Positions 45,660-56,713 of a DNA stretch of 64,000 nucleotides are shown in pieces. Position 1 is the stretch's first letter. The number at the start of each line of letters is the position of its first letter. This stretch comes from Daedaleopsis sinensis (lineage: Eukaryota > Basidiomycota > Agaricomycetes > Polyporales > Polyporaceae). The notes below the pieces were generated by a model. It ran no database searches. It saw only the letters and a program-made list of their open reading frames with translations, and was not told the origin of the DNA. The stretch covers positions 2,294,001-2,358,000 of the forward strand of contig CM066303.1 in assembly GCA_033807695.1 (NCBI GenBank), written 5' to 3'. A program made the position numbers and the translations under genes.

Positions 45660-47030
45660 TGCCCAGGGCCCCAAGACCGTCGCCCCATCGCACGACGATC
45701 GCCCCGCGGTCCACAAGTCCAACCTCGAGGATTTCGAACGCGAGGCGGACGTACGGCTCCCCTTCCTCCTTTCATAACGCGAAGTGAAGTTGCTGGGTAT
45801 CGCTGGGGTCGGATTCTTCCTCGATGTGTACGATCCGTTCATCATCAACCCCGTGGCCACCGTGCTGCAATACCGCCTCTACGGCGGCGAGCACCTCCCT
45901 CCTAACCTTGAAGGCTTCGTCAAGGCTGGCGCGAATATTGGGAGTGTGATCGGACAGTTCGCTTTCGGCTATTGCGCCGACTACTTCCGCCGCAAAGCAG
46001 TCTATGGCAAAGAACTGATGTTGATTATCTTCGCGACCACCGGAACGCTCTGTGACCCAACCGGTTTCCCTCGCCCTCTGGCTCACTCATCTGGCTCGGG
46101 GTTTGGCGCATCGTGTACATCTTCGCGAACCAGGGCTGGGGTTTCTTGGTCGGCAGTCTTGCGACGATCATCATCCTGCTGTGCTACCAGAGCTCGATGG
46201 ACACGAACGAGCAGAGCCGACGGTGTGTGGCGCATCCTCGTGGGGCTCTCGCTCATCCCCGCTTTCTGGACGCTGTACCAGCTCACGCTGCCCGAGTCCA
46301 CACGGTTCACGGAGTCGCAGAAGAATTCCAGACGCATACGGGCCGAAGAGTCTATTGAGGCGCTCAAGAAAAAGGCCAACGCGGATCCTGGTGTCAACGA
46401 GAAAGACACCGCAACCACCGTCGAGAACTCTTCTTCGGCCGACGGCACACAGACTCCGAATGATGAGCAGTCCCGAACTGATGCCGCGAACGCGCGCGCG
46501 AGGGACCTTGCGCTTGCCAAACCCGACACTTCAACTTGAAGGAGTTCTTCGTGTACTTCTCGCAGTGGCGTCATGCCAAGATCCTCGTCGGGACGTGCAT
46601 GTGCTGGTTCTCGCTTGCCATTGCGTTCTATGGCATCAACTTGAACCAGAATGTGCTCCTGCAGCAGATTGGCTTCGACGGCAGCGACGGCTCGCCGTGG
46701 AACAGGCTGTTCAAGATCGGCCTCGGTAAGCTCATTGTCATCGCGCCCAGCTTCGTGCCCGGATACTACGTCTCGATCCTCACCATCGAGAAGCTCGGCC
46801 ATAAATGGATTCAGATCCAGGGCTCCTCCTCGCCGCTCTCCTCCTCGCCATCCTCGCGTCGAAGTTCCATTCTCTGAGCACGCCCGCGTTCATCGTCTGC
46901 TTCGCGTTCCTCCAGTTCTTGCGCGAATACTACCTTCTGCGCTGCCAGCAATCTATGTCCCTTCTCCTTCTTTCGCTCTCTCAGGCTATACCCTCCACGC
47001 CGACTGTCCTATAGCCCTATGGATGCGAGA
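45660..47030 (+). pseudogene. PHO84-like inorganic phosphate transporter, inactivated
   Basis: Similarity to MFS phosphate:H+ symporters appears in successive frames: a polar N-terminus (HKSNLEDFEREADV); KLLGIAGVGFFLDVYDPFI; ANIGSVIGQFAFGYCADYF; YGKELMLIIF; YIFANQGWGFLVGSLATII; DGVWRILVGLSLIPAFW; LPESTRF; a polar loop; KEFFVYFSQWRHAKILVG; IAFYGINLNQNVLLQQIGF. Near 46090 about 30-35 residues normally lying between WRI and YIFANQGWG (the GGDYPMS region) are missing. Frame breaks occur near 45775, 46065, 46212, 46535 and 46818, and the last helices are absent. The gene is therefore dead. It stands head to head with the Pol III subunit gene. Confidence 0.82.
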
Positions 47031-47730
47031 TGTAGGCTGGAATGGGCTGGATGGCAGGGTTGAAGGCTTACTGATGACACAGGTCAGTTACCCCTGTATC
47101 CACCAGCTCTCGAAATCCTTCCCTGCCATGGCATAATTCATGTGCATCACCGTCAGGCTCGAGGTACACGCTCTCGGGTGGGACACAGGTTTGACCTGGA
47201 TCCATGGAGCTGTATTATAGGACAAGTGCAGGTCGACCGCAGTGACATACTGCTGCTCGCGGACATCGCTGCTATATACCTCTTCTCCACCATCATCACG
47301 CTCGAGGTGCGCACTCTTGAATGAACATATCACATGTTTCACACATCATGCTGTTCATAAGTAGAGTCGAGGCCGGCGATGTCAACGATGTTCGTTCTCT
47401 ACAGTTGTATGCGCTGTGCGATTCGCATGAATCTGCACCACCTAGAGCGGATTCTTCAAGAGAACACTCACAGAATGGGCGAGGAACATCGAGAGGACTT
47501 ATGTAACATGTTGCCGCGCAATGATCACAGTGATCCTTAACGAGAGACCGTACTAGTAGTATTCGGAGGTTGAACTCGCACTTGAAGAGGTTGTTATATG
47601 TACTGCCGCGAAAATAGCGGCTAAGTAAGCGAGCGAGCTACTTGAAATCATAACGTGCATGTTGAAATTTATCAATCTCTATCATGTATGACTAGGATAT
47701 GACATGTTCTTCAACTGTAGTTCAAGTTCT
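47031..47730. other. Intergenic
   Basis: No gene recognised. Possible remnants of the C-terminal transporter coding sequence near 47031-47100 are too diverged to support. Confidence 0.4.
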
Positions 47731-48336
47731 TCACGTCGTGAATAGTGTTGCTCTGGAAAATAGTGTGTGAGAGCAGGGAATAACTAGATGCGCGAAGACC
47801 ACCAACCAATAGAACGTGCCCTGCCTGATAGGCACAGGGTGCCTCTCCGGATGAAGGCTACTTTGCTCCTGGTGGAGCTTGCGAAGCCTCTCGGTCGCAC
47901 CAGCCTCGACGAGACCAGCTTGTTCGAGATAGTCTAACGCAGTAAACACCCACCAGAGGCAACCCGACCCAGTCGCATCAAAATTGTAGCGATCCATACC
48001 CCTTGTCGTAAACAGATCAATGATCTGCTGCACAGTGGGGGAGCCCGCAGTGTGAGTGCGGAGGTCAACCTTGACGGTCGCAGTGGAACCAGGGGTCTCC
48101 ATGCTGACGAGCATCATGCACCCGGTCGGCGGGTTCACAGGAATCATATCGACTTGAACGGACCGGGAAGTCTCGGTAGGGCCAGTAGATGGGGCGAGCG
48201 TGAGGTACATGCGCCAATGGAAGATGTTTGGGGCGTCAGACACCGTGGAGACAGTGCTCGACGCGGTCACGGTTACATCAGTAACCACACGTTGCCTGTC
48301 GACCTGGAGGAGAGCTCTGTCGTAGACAGTGGCCAT
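47731..48336 (-). CDS. DUF7770-type hypothetical protein
   Basis: ATG at 48336 (MATVYDRALLQVDRQRVVTD), with an in-frame ATG also at 48378. The protein carries blocks I associate with the basidiomycete DUF7770 family: FHWRMYLTLAP, SVQVDMIPVNPPTGCMML, TVQQIIDLFTTRGMDRYNFD, ATGSGCLWWVFTALDYLEQAGLV and the C-terminal PIRQGTFYWL. A last GT-AG intron (donor GTGGTC just after TTCTATTGGTTG) would replace the end LVVFAHLV by SNTIHDVKNLNYS; without it the frame stops at 47731. No catalytic residues or known function can be given. Confidence 0.65.
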   Translation of the reverse strand: MATVYDRALLQVDRQRVVTDVTVTASSTVSTVSDAPNIFHWRMYLTLAPSTGPTETSRSVQVDMIPVNPPTGCMMLVSMETPGSTATVKVDLRTHTAGSPTVQQIIDLFTTRGMDRYNFDATGSGCLWWVFTALDYLEQAGLVEAGATERLRKLHQEQSSLHPERHPVPIRQGTFYWLVVFAHLVIPCSHTLFSRATLFTT

Positions 48337-49796
48337 TCTATGGGGGAACACATCAGTACTGCCACTGCAAGATAGCACATGTACTTACGGTGATGCGAGA
48401 TGAGGGACGGTTGTACACTGGAGCGTCGTGCATCGGAGTATTTAACCTCTCCAGGACTGCTTGGCGAAGGTTTGCCAAGTCCGTCTCGACGGCGCGCCGC
48501 GTTATTAGTGTCACGAATATTCATCTTCATCGGATGAAGTGCCCACTGCCGGGATTAGAAGCAGGAGATCTGTGCTCTGTGGGGGTTCTATCATTTAATC
48601 ACTACTAAAAAGAGACAACCCTTGAAGTACCGCTTAATGTACCACTGGCACTGGCATCTTCTGCGAGCTTGGACCTCTTGAAACATTCTGGCAGAAGAAA
48701 TTGAAGCCTGGCCGCAGGAAATATCAAACTTGAAGTTTTCGGGCGGCCTCCGGCAACAGCTCATCATGATTGACCGGAGAGTAGAAGAGGCCAGTCATTG
48801 TCAGCACTCAGCCAGACGATGCTCTCAGTGTAGTGAGCGCTGAGCGATCTCAATCAGGCGCTCATCGATCCTTCTCGGGTCCTTCTCGGATCCAATTCCT
48901 AAATCCGCTCAGGCTATTGCAAAAGAATATTTGTGTCCGCGGACGTCGTTGAAGGCTCCTGGAACATTGCCATCCGCAGCCCACTCCTCGAGAGACTCTG
49001 AGTACTTAACTCCGAGCCCTTGACGGCGACGAGGGCGGGCTCCAGGACGGCAACGAGTCGGAGCGCGACAAAAGAGCGCGACCGCGCAGGAGACGACGAC
49101 CAAACTGCAGACGTTGACAAAGACCATGTACACAGCCGTGGACGCCGCCCGCTGCTGAGGACGGAAAACGAGGCGGAAGAGAGTCACAATGGTAAGCCAG
49201 AGACGTCGTGGAGAAACATATTGAACCCAAGCCATCACCGCAAGACTTCGAATTACTGCATGTCAAGACTCAGTACTCAGTACTCAGTACCGGGAGGGAT
49301 TGCAGGACTCGCTCCTCCTCTTGTACCGCCCGAGCAACGCAAGGGCCAGGTGAGCCAGAGGTGAGCGCAGGTGAGAGCCTCGATAACATACTATGGAGCC
49401 GAGACTAATTTCTGAGGTAGGTGCTAGGGACTCGCCTAATAACACCGTGCTCCCCGTCTACTTATGCTTATGTATCATCCGACGTTGTAACAGGCTATGT
49501 ACTATAGCAAACCTTGCCACAACAGGCGTAGTACAACCACTATAGCAACAGCAGAGATTGATTCGGATCATTGTTATTGATCCGGGTTCCCGACACCCTC
49601 GCACGCGGCACATTATTAAATACTTCCTTTGAAATCCAGCCATAAACTCAAGGGTCGAGAGGGTCGTCGTACGTAGACCTCGTACCGATTTCCAACTTCT
49701 ATGCTCACCCACTCATTCCCTCCTCAGCGGTGAACAAGAGCTTCGAGTTCCCTGTCACTTCGCATCCCCCAAACGGGCTCCGCATTCTCCGACATT
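48337..49796. other. Intergenic, divergent promoters
   Basis: About 1.4 kb between the divergent DUF7770-type gene (minus) and ALDH copy 1 (plus). No coding frame recognised. A small GTACTCA direct repeat (CAGTACTCAGTACTCAGTAC) is seen near 49271-49291. Confidence 0.4.
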
Positions 49797-52155
49797 ATGA
49801 CTGACCAATATACTCCCATGGACAAGATCGTCCAGGTTCGATTTTGGCAACCGTAAATCCTCTCTCATGCCCACTCTGACACCCTCTTGGCCCTCTGAAC
49901 CAGGTCCATGAAACTGCCCATCGGGCCTTCTACGCCGACAAGGCGAAGTCGGTGGCTTTCCGGAAGGAGCAAATCGCGCAGATAGGCTACCTGATTAAAG
50001 ACAACGAAGATCGTCTGAAGGAAGCCCTGAAGCTCGACCTTGGACGTCCTGCTCTCGAAACCGAACTGTACGTGACCCTTGTCTGCGCTCAGCACGTCGT
50101 ACTCGTCGGCTCAGCCCGCAACCGTACCATGCTTCCGTCACTCCCAGCTACGACTTCGGACCCGCGTACAAAGATGTTCGCCTCGCATACGACAACGTCG
50201 AGCGGTGGACAAAGCCGCAAAGCACCGACTTCAACATCTCCTACTTCGCCATGGGTCCGAAGCTCAAGGCGGAGCCGAAGGGCGTCGTCCTCATCGTCTC
50301 CGCGTACAACGTACCGGTGTTTCTGACACTCAGCCCCTTGGTGCGTGTTCCTTTCATTGGATTGGGGCCGAGTCCCAGAATGCTCATAGCCCCTCAGGCC
50401 AGTGCGATTGCTGCGGGGTGTGCAGCTGTCATCAAGCCGTCGGAGGCCAACCCTCACTTCTGCAAGCTGCTTGCTGAGCTCTTACCTCAGTACCTTGAGC
50501 CTGATCTGTACCACGTCGTACAGGGTGGGGTCCCCGAGATGACGAAGGTACGACGATCGATCCGAATTTCCCGAAGCTTCCCGACCTCTAGTCCCGTAGG
50601 TGCTTGAGCTTAAATGGGGCCACAGTGAGTCTTGTGACACGTTACCCAGAGTATCTTGAGCTGACATTCTTTCAGTCATGTATATCGGTAAGCGAACGTG
50701 TGGAATGTCTACCGCATGTCTCTAACTCGATGCTGCAAGGCGGTCCGGCTGTTGGGCGCATCATCGCGCTCGCTGCGGCGAAACATCTCACTCCCGTTAC
50801 CCTCGAGGTCAGTCGTCCCCCGGATTTCCACACCTTCTCAATACTTACAGAATTGTTCATAGCTCGGTGGTAAGAACCCGGTCGTCGTCGACCCCAAAGT
50901 CGACGTGAACATGATGGCCAAACGTGTGCTCTGGGGCCGTTTCGGAAACGCCGGACAGGCAAGGTGCACCTTCCTCGTCACGATATGGTTCTTACCTTGT
51001 GGTTCCGCAGGTGTGCACATGTCCCGAGTACGTTCTGGTTCCGCGAGACTTCCAAGAAACGCTAGTTAAGGCGCTCAAAGCAACGTGAGTCCCGCGGTGC
51101 GTGCGTGAGCCTCAGGTGTAAATGGGTGCTAACGGTGCGCAGCTACGAATCGTTCTACCCGGAAGGCGCGGAGAATTCGGACTCTTTCTCCCGCATCGTG
51201 AACGAGCGTCACACCGCCCGTATCAAGGATCTGCTCGACCGCACGAAGGGAGATATCGTCTGCGGTGGCCAAGTCGACATCAGCAGCCGCTATGTAGCGC
51301 CAACGATTGTCAACAATGTTACCGCCGAAGATTCTCTCATGAGCGAGTGAGTTCTAAGTCTTTCCTTTTTGTGCTCAGCGGCTGCAACTCAACCATCGTC
51401 TTGCCTCGCAGAGAGATTTTCGGACCCGTCCTATTGATCGTGCCCGTGAACGACGTAGACCAGGCCATCTCATTCATCAGAGCAAGGTGGGTCGATAGAG
51501 ATGCGTGAGATAGGACTTTGCATATACCTCCACACAGGGATCATCCTCTATGTGTTTACGTTTTCTCTCCGGACAAAAAGTTCCAAGAAAAGGGTTGGTG
51601 TCTCGTCGTTTGGATATTCGGCCATTTACTGACGGTGCCCTCGCCGTGCGCAGTGTTCTCCAGCACGAAGAGCGGGGCTGCGCTCGCGAACGAGGTTGTG
51701 ATCAGCCCTGCTGTGCCTGGCTTCCCTGTCGGAGGTGTCGGCGCGAGCGGATGTGAGTAGCGAAGATACATTCGAGGTCGCGTAACCTTGCTCATGGTAA
51801 TGTCAGATGGCTACTACGCCGGAAAGCACGCTTTCGAGCAGTTCACCCACTACCGGGTGTCCCTTGACAGCCCGAGCTGGTAAGTTTCCCCCTCTATCAC
51901 GCAGCTCCGTAGTACCAGTGTGTGCTTACGACGCGTAACAGGGTGGACACGTTTGTCTTTGGGTTCCGCTTCCCGCCCTACAAGGACACATACAAGAAGT
52001 ACCTGGGCTACCTCTACCCCTCGCTGCCACCCCGGCCGAAGGGGCGCACGGCAGCCAAGTCGAGGTGGGCGTTTTGGCTTGCGTTCGCACTCATCGGCGC
52101 CGGGTCTGGCTTGCTCACGACATATCGACTCTCCACGCTGCAGCTGAAGGCCTGA
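49797..52155 (+). CDS. ALDH3-type (fatty) aldehyde dehydrogenase, copy 1
   Basis: ATG 49797 (MTDQYTPMDKIVQ), intron 49836-49903, then class 3 ALDH blocks: FYADKAKSVAFRKEQIAQIG, AYDNVERWTKPQSTDFNISY, PKGVVLIVSAYNVPVFLTLS, AAVIKPSEANPHFCKLLAEL, VVQGGVPEMTK, LTPVTLELGGKNPVVVDPK (catalytic Glu region), LWGRFGNAGQ-VCTCPEYVLVP (catalytic Cys), EEIFGPVLLIVPVNDVDQAI, LANEVVISPAVPGFPVGGVG, FTHYRVSLDSPSW. The C-terminus has a hydrophobic segment (WAFWLAFALIGAGSGLLTTY), a tail anchor as in membrane ALDH3 enzymes. About 13 exons, including a 12-nt exon (TCATGTATATCG, about 50677-50688) and one GC-AG intron after NAGQ. It oxidises aldehydes to acids with NAD(P); intact. Confidence 0.87.
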
Positions 52156-52435
52156 GATCATGTTTACCGGGACTCTGTGATAGTTAGCACGGTCCACGGA
52201 CCACGATACCCGCACGTTGATTCCATTCGTTCTTGCTGTGTTGTTGTGGCGTTCTGTCGGGTGGATTTTGTGATCCTTTCTTCGCTGTGCTGTATGTACT
52301 CCACGTGTTACTGTATACCTCCACAATCGCTTGAAGTTGCTGTGACTTGAGTGTTAGGTGACTCTGAGAAAGAAAGAGATACAGGTAGGTGGCGGATGGG
52401 TGACCGATCGGTAGTCGGGAACACCGACGAGTTGC

Positions 52436-53846
52436 ATGGCGGCGGCGCTGATTGCGGTGTATCTAGTTGTCCGTGGTCCTGTCAGCGAGGCAGGGAAGCT
52501 CACTAGGACTGCGTTGAGGAGCGCGCAGGCGGTGGGTCTCCATCGAGATCCGGGTTGGATGAAGTGGGAGAAGATAGACAGACAGGGAATCCGAGCTACG
52601 TGTAGAGCTGGGATCATCGGTGGTTCCTTGTCTCCTCGGACAGATGATTTTACGGTGTCATAGCTCATTCATATCACTTCTCCTGCTCAACCGTGGCAGA
52701 ATATACTCTTTGGTACTCGGACGACCTAATATGGCCAACCGGGGCACCTTCGACGTGAAAGTCATTCCTAGGACCATGCACGGCGACGGCGCCGAGAACC
52801 CTTTCGTGCACTACTAGCAGACGTTCATACTGCTCATGTCTCTTGTCGAGGAGACGGTCACTAGAGTGAGTCGTTTCACCGGTCAGTGAATATGCGTCTG
52901 TGATCAGTGCATTGGAATCACCGCACCATAATACGCGACGGCCCTGGAGATAACAGAAAGTTCAAGCAATGGCTAGACAAGCTACATCTCTCGATGAACT
53001 AGCGCATCGCGCATCCCCACTCGCGTTCAGCCACTCCACGCGAGCGGAGCATCGCCTACCAGCGCCACATCTGCGCCGCGTACTACCTCGAGATCCTCAT
53101 GAACATTCACCAGATGTACCTCACGACACCGCCGCCGGTCCTCCCGCCGCCGCAGGACATAGAGGCGGCGGCGGCGGCGGCAAGCGCAGCGACAAGCACC
53201 AGCCGGGAACGGTACAACGAGCTCGCGATCGAGCGTGTCGCCGTCCTCTGCCGCGCGGCGCGCACGAGCAGGCGGCGGAGTGTGACACAGAACCGCCAGT
53301 GCCGCTCATGGCGTCCCAATAAGAAATAAGACTCAGAGAGCGTGCACGGCGAGGGCGACACCGCGTCGAGGGCGCTCACCGTTCTCAGCGTGCTCCGGAA
53401 CGGCGGCAGGTGGGACGAAGTGGGACGAGCGGTGCAGCGCGAGCGCGGGAGAGCGCACCTGTGAGTCTGTGACGATGACAAGCCCGGCGGCATTGGCTGG
53501 CCATGGGCTCGTCCCCGTTCCTGGGACCTGAACGTGAATGCTCCCCGGGCGACGTGAATGCTCCCCGGGCGCAGGGTGCGCCGTCGTTCCCGGGCCACGC
53601 CTGGCCCTATCCACGCGCAGACGACGTTGCCGGAGCAGCCGTTTGACTTGGGCATTGACATCTGCATGACATCGGCGGAGATGCTGTATGGCAGTGGCAC
53701 TGGCAGCATGGGCGGGGGCAGGCGCAGGTCGAGCGCAGACGATGGTGATGCCGTTCGATATGCTGCAGAACAGGAATAGCGAGATCTATGATGTGGACTG
53801 GGCGGCGGTGATGGGCTCGACGGGGTGGATGGGTGACCAAGCTTAA
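52436..53846 (+). pseudogene. Degraded fungal-specific (Zn-cluster type) transcription factor
   Basis: Pieces match the fungal_trans middle homology region: YLVVRGPVSEAGKLTRTALR, SAQAVGLHRDPGWMKWEKID, WFLVSSDR, IYSLVLGRPNMANRGTFDV, then IAYQRHICAAYYLEILMNIH, ALTVLSVLRNGGRWDEVGRA and a C-terminal DVDWAAVMGSTGW. Stops interrupt it (for example TGA after SSDR near 52646 and after HLSMN near 53002), frames change, and no Cys6 zinc cluster or start codon is found. It lies tail to tail with the alcohol oxidase gene, so it might once have regulated that gene or the ALDH; that is inference only. Confidence 0.65.
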
Positions 53847-53954
53847 GGGTTCGGAGGCGGACGTCTAGACGGTCATGATATTCCTTACGCTCTGTAGCCC
53901 ACGGCTTTTAGGGTACGATTTATACACGTTGTTTCGGGCACCGCTCGCCATACT

Positions 53955-56713
53955 TTAGAGCCTACTCGTGAACTCTGCGCTCGGACCGTGGTCGATGGGG
54001 ATGCCTAGGTCCTCTGCAATGATAACAGCGGCCTTTTCGCCGATGACTACGGCAGTCGAGTAGGTGTTCTACAATGCAGATCGTTAGACTCGTCTGAGAA
54101 GCTGCTCCGTTGTATTATACTCACAGCGCCGACATTGCCCGGACAGATCGACAAATCTGCAGGGGGTGGGTGTCAGAATGCGTGGGCGCGTCGTGTCGTT
54201 CGGGGACAACCGTGACCACGCACCTGCGATCTTCAGGCCATACACCCCATGCACATTCAGTCTCGAATCCACGACCCCGCCCTCGGCCCGGCTCTTCATC
54301 GCACACGTCCCGACCTATCGCGCACCAGTCAGACATACACGTCAACGCAGACAAAGACACTACACACCGAGTGCCAGGAGGTGTTGACTTCGCGCCGCAT
54401 GTAGTCCTCGAGCGCCCGCTCGTCTTCCTCCGAGTACTCGATGTCGGCGGCCGAGACCGGGACGGGTCCGTCGCGCTCGCGGGCGCGTGCCTTGCTGGAT
54501 GGGGCGAAGCTCGGGTGCCCCTCGACGACCTCCCCGCGGTAGGACGGCATGCGGCGCGCGTACTCGCGCGAGAGCTTGTACGCCCACTTGTGCAGGGCCA
54601 TGTCTTCTGGTCTGTGCGCGGAAGGAAGCGACGTACGTCAGCATGAGCCACTGGCTGAGTTAGAACTCTGGAAAATCGGAAGGGGCACGTGGACGGCGGA
54701 AGGGCAGATCTGGGCTTCTGACGGACCTGTCGAGATAGCCGGGGTGGAAGTCGAGCGGGGCTTCGACGTTATCGGGCGAGGTGATGTGCAGGTAGCCGAC
54801 GGAGGCGGGGTGCATGGGGTACCACGCGATGCTGAAGGACTTCTCGGCGGTGGGGTTCGCCTGGTCTCGCACATATCTGGCAGGCAGCTCAGTGTGATGA
54901 GGAGGTGGGAGGGTCAAGTACACGTACAAGGCGACCGTTCCGAACCAGAGCACGGACTTGTCTGGGGCCGGGGCGTAGTACTCGAGCCATCTCTGGCGGA
55001 AGACTTCGCCGAGCAGGTCGAGGTCCTTCTTGAGCGGACGCAGCTTGATGCCACCGTCGACGCCGCTGTTGAAAGAGGGAGGGGAGGTAGTTAGAACTTA
55101 GCATCAACTGCGGGGAACGGGTGTGTGCGAATGGGCGGAGAGCTGACTTTTGTGCCAGCATTCCCATACCACGCTCCCTCCACTCCTTTGACCATTCTGC
55201 GCACAAAGGCCGGGTCAGTGCCAGGCGTCCTGCTGTACCCGAGAGAAGCCGGCGAGTGCTCACTCTGGAGTTCCGCCTCGTTGTTCGTGACGATCCCGTC
55301 GAGCGTATGGGCCTCCTTAGCGGCGACGTACGGGGCGAACAAGACCTGGTGATCTGCAAGGATAGCGCCAAGGGTCGGTTCGTGCTGCGCTCCTGCCACG
55401 ACTAGGCAAGCGGCGACGAACCTTGGTAGTTTTCACCCACACCAGGAAGGTCTACAAGCGGCTGGACGCCAACTTTCTCCAGGAGAACCGTTGAGCCTAT
55501 CCCGGATCGCTCTAGAATCGCAGGAGACCCGAGAGCCCCCGCAGATACGACGACCAGTCGCCGTGCCGTCGCCGTGATGACCTCATCATTGGCCTTAGGG
55601 TGGAAGCGTTTGTTTGGGAGGTACTCGATACCGACTGCGCGGTTGTTGCTGCAGGGAACCCGGGTGAGTCAGATGCCTAGTCATCCGTTTGAAATCGCCC
55701 ACCTGAAGATGACACGCTTGACGTGGTGCCCGCTCACGATGTGAAGATTGGGCAGGTTCTGGTTATAGATGTAGTGGTGCGGCACGTCCGAGCGACGGCC
55801 CGTCTTGGGGTCGATCCACCTGCAAATGTGTACTCCCGTAAGCTATGGCGCCTCTGCGGTGCAAACGTCAGTCTGAGTGCGCACTTCTGCCACCTCTTCA
55901 AGGCCCCATGTCAGCGATCGACCAACGTGATGCGGCTTCTGCGACTCACTCCGTACTTGTTGCACTCGTAGAGGCCGTTGATGTCGTCAGTGCTGCCACG
56001 GCCCTTGTCGTAGTCGGCGCCCACGTCCAAGAACTCCTTCCCGACTTCCGTGAAAAAGCCACCATGGGAGATCTTGAGCGGACCGGCGTACCCGTGTGTG
56101 GGCTTCCCTGACGCGATAGTGTACGTTTCGCACTGGCAGTCCCGTAACAGTCTCGTAAGCGCGTCTCGAGCAGGAAACACTCGGCCCCACGGATCTCGCC
56201 TACCTTGCGAAGCAACGGGAGAAGGTCGCTGGAGCTCCAGCCCCGATTGCCGTACACCGTAGCCCAGTCGTCATAGTCGGACGCGGCCGCGCGGGCGTAC
56301 ACCGCGACTGTTGTGCGTGTCAGGTCGTGCGGACGTCGGGAGCTAGGACGGCCGTCTACGTACAATTTACGCTCGAGCCCCCGCCGAGGCACTGGCCGCA
56401 GGGCACGACGGGCGCGCGGCCGCCGAGGGCCGCGCTCTCGCGTCCGACGTGAAACTTGACGGTCGTGGTCTCCGGTCGGAGGTGGTGCAGATAGCGCGCG
56501 GGCTGGGTGTGCAGGTCGTCGTTTTCGGTGATGGGGCCGGCCTCGACGACGAGGATGCTGAGTGTCGGGTCGGCTGCGGCGAGGCGTCCGGCGACGACGC
56601 AGCCTGCGGTGCCACCTGCGGTGCGCTGTGAGTGTCGATCTGCGCGGGGGGGAGCATGGTGCAGAGGGGCACGCACCGCCGGCGATGATGATATCAAAGG
56701 TCTGTTGGGCCAT
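53955..56713 (-). CDS. Alcohol (methanol-type) oxidase, GMC flavoprotein
   Basis: ATG 56713 (MAQQTFDIIIAG); an intron splits the dinucleotide-binding motif AGGGTAGCVVAGRLA. Next come PTLSILVVEAGP, VPCGQCLGGGSSVNF, VYARAAASDYDDWATVYGN, YTIASGKPTHGYAGPLKISH, WIDPKTGRRSDVPHHYIYNQ, AVGIEYLPNKRFHP, VVSAGALGSPAILERSGIG, SFSIAWYPMHPASVGYLHI, and the active-site His in NTSWHSVGTCAM. The C-terminus has VVDSRLNVHGVYGLKI and NVGANTYSTAVVIGEKAAV, ending EFTSRL. The DPKTGRRSDVPHHY block and overall layout fit the alcohol oxidase (AOX) branch of GMC enzymes, which oxidise methanol or short alcohols and release H2O2. The final SRL is a PTS1-like peroxisomal signal. About ten introns; no disabling mutation seen. 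Confidence 0.85.
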
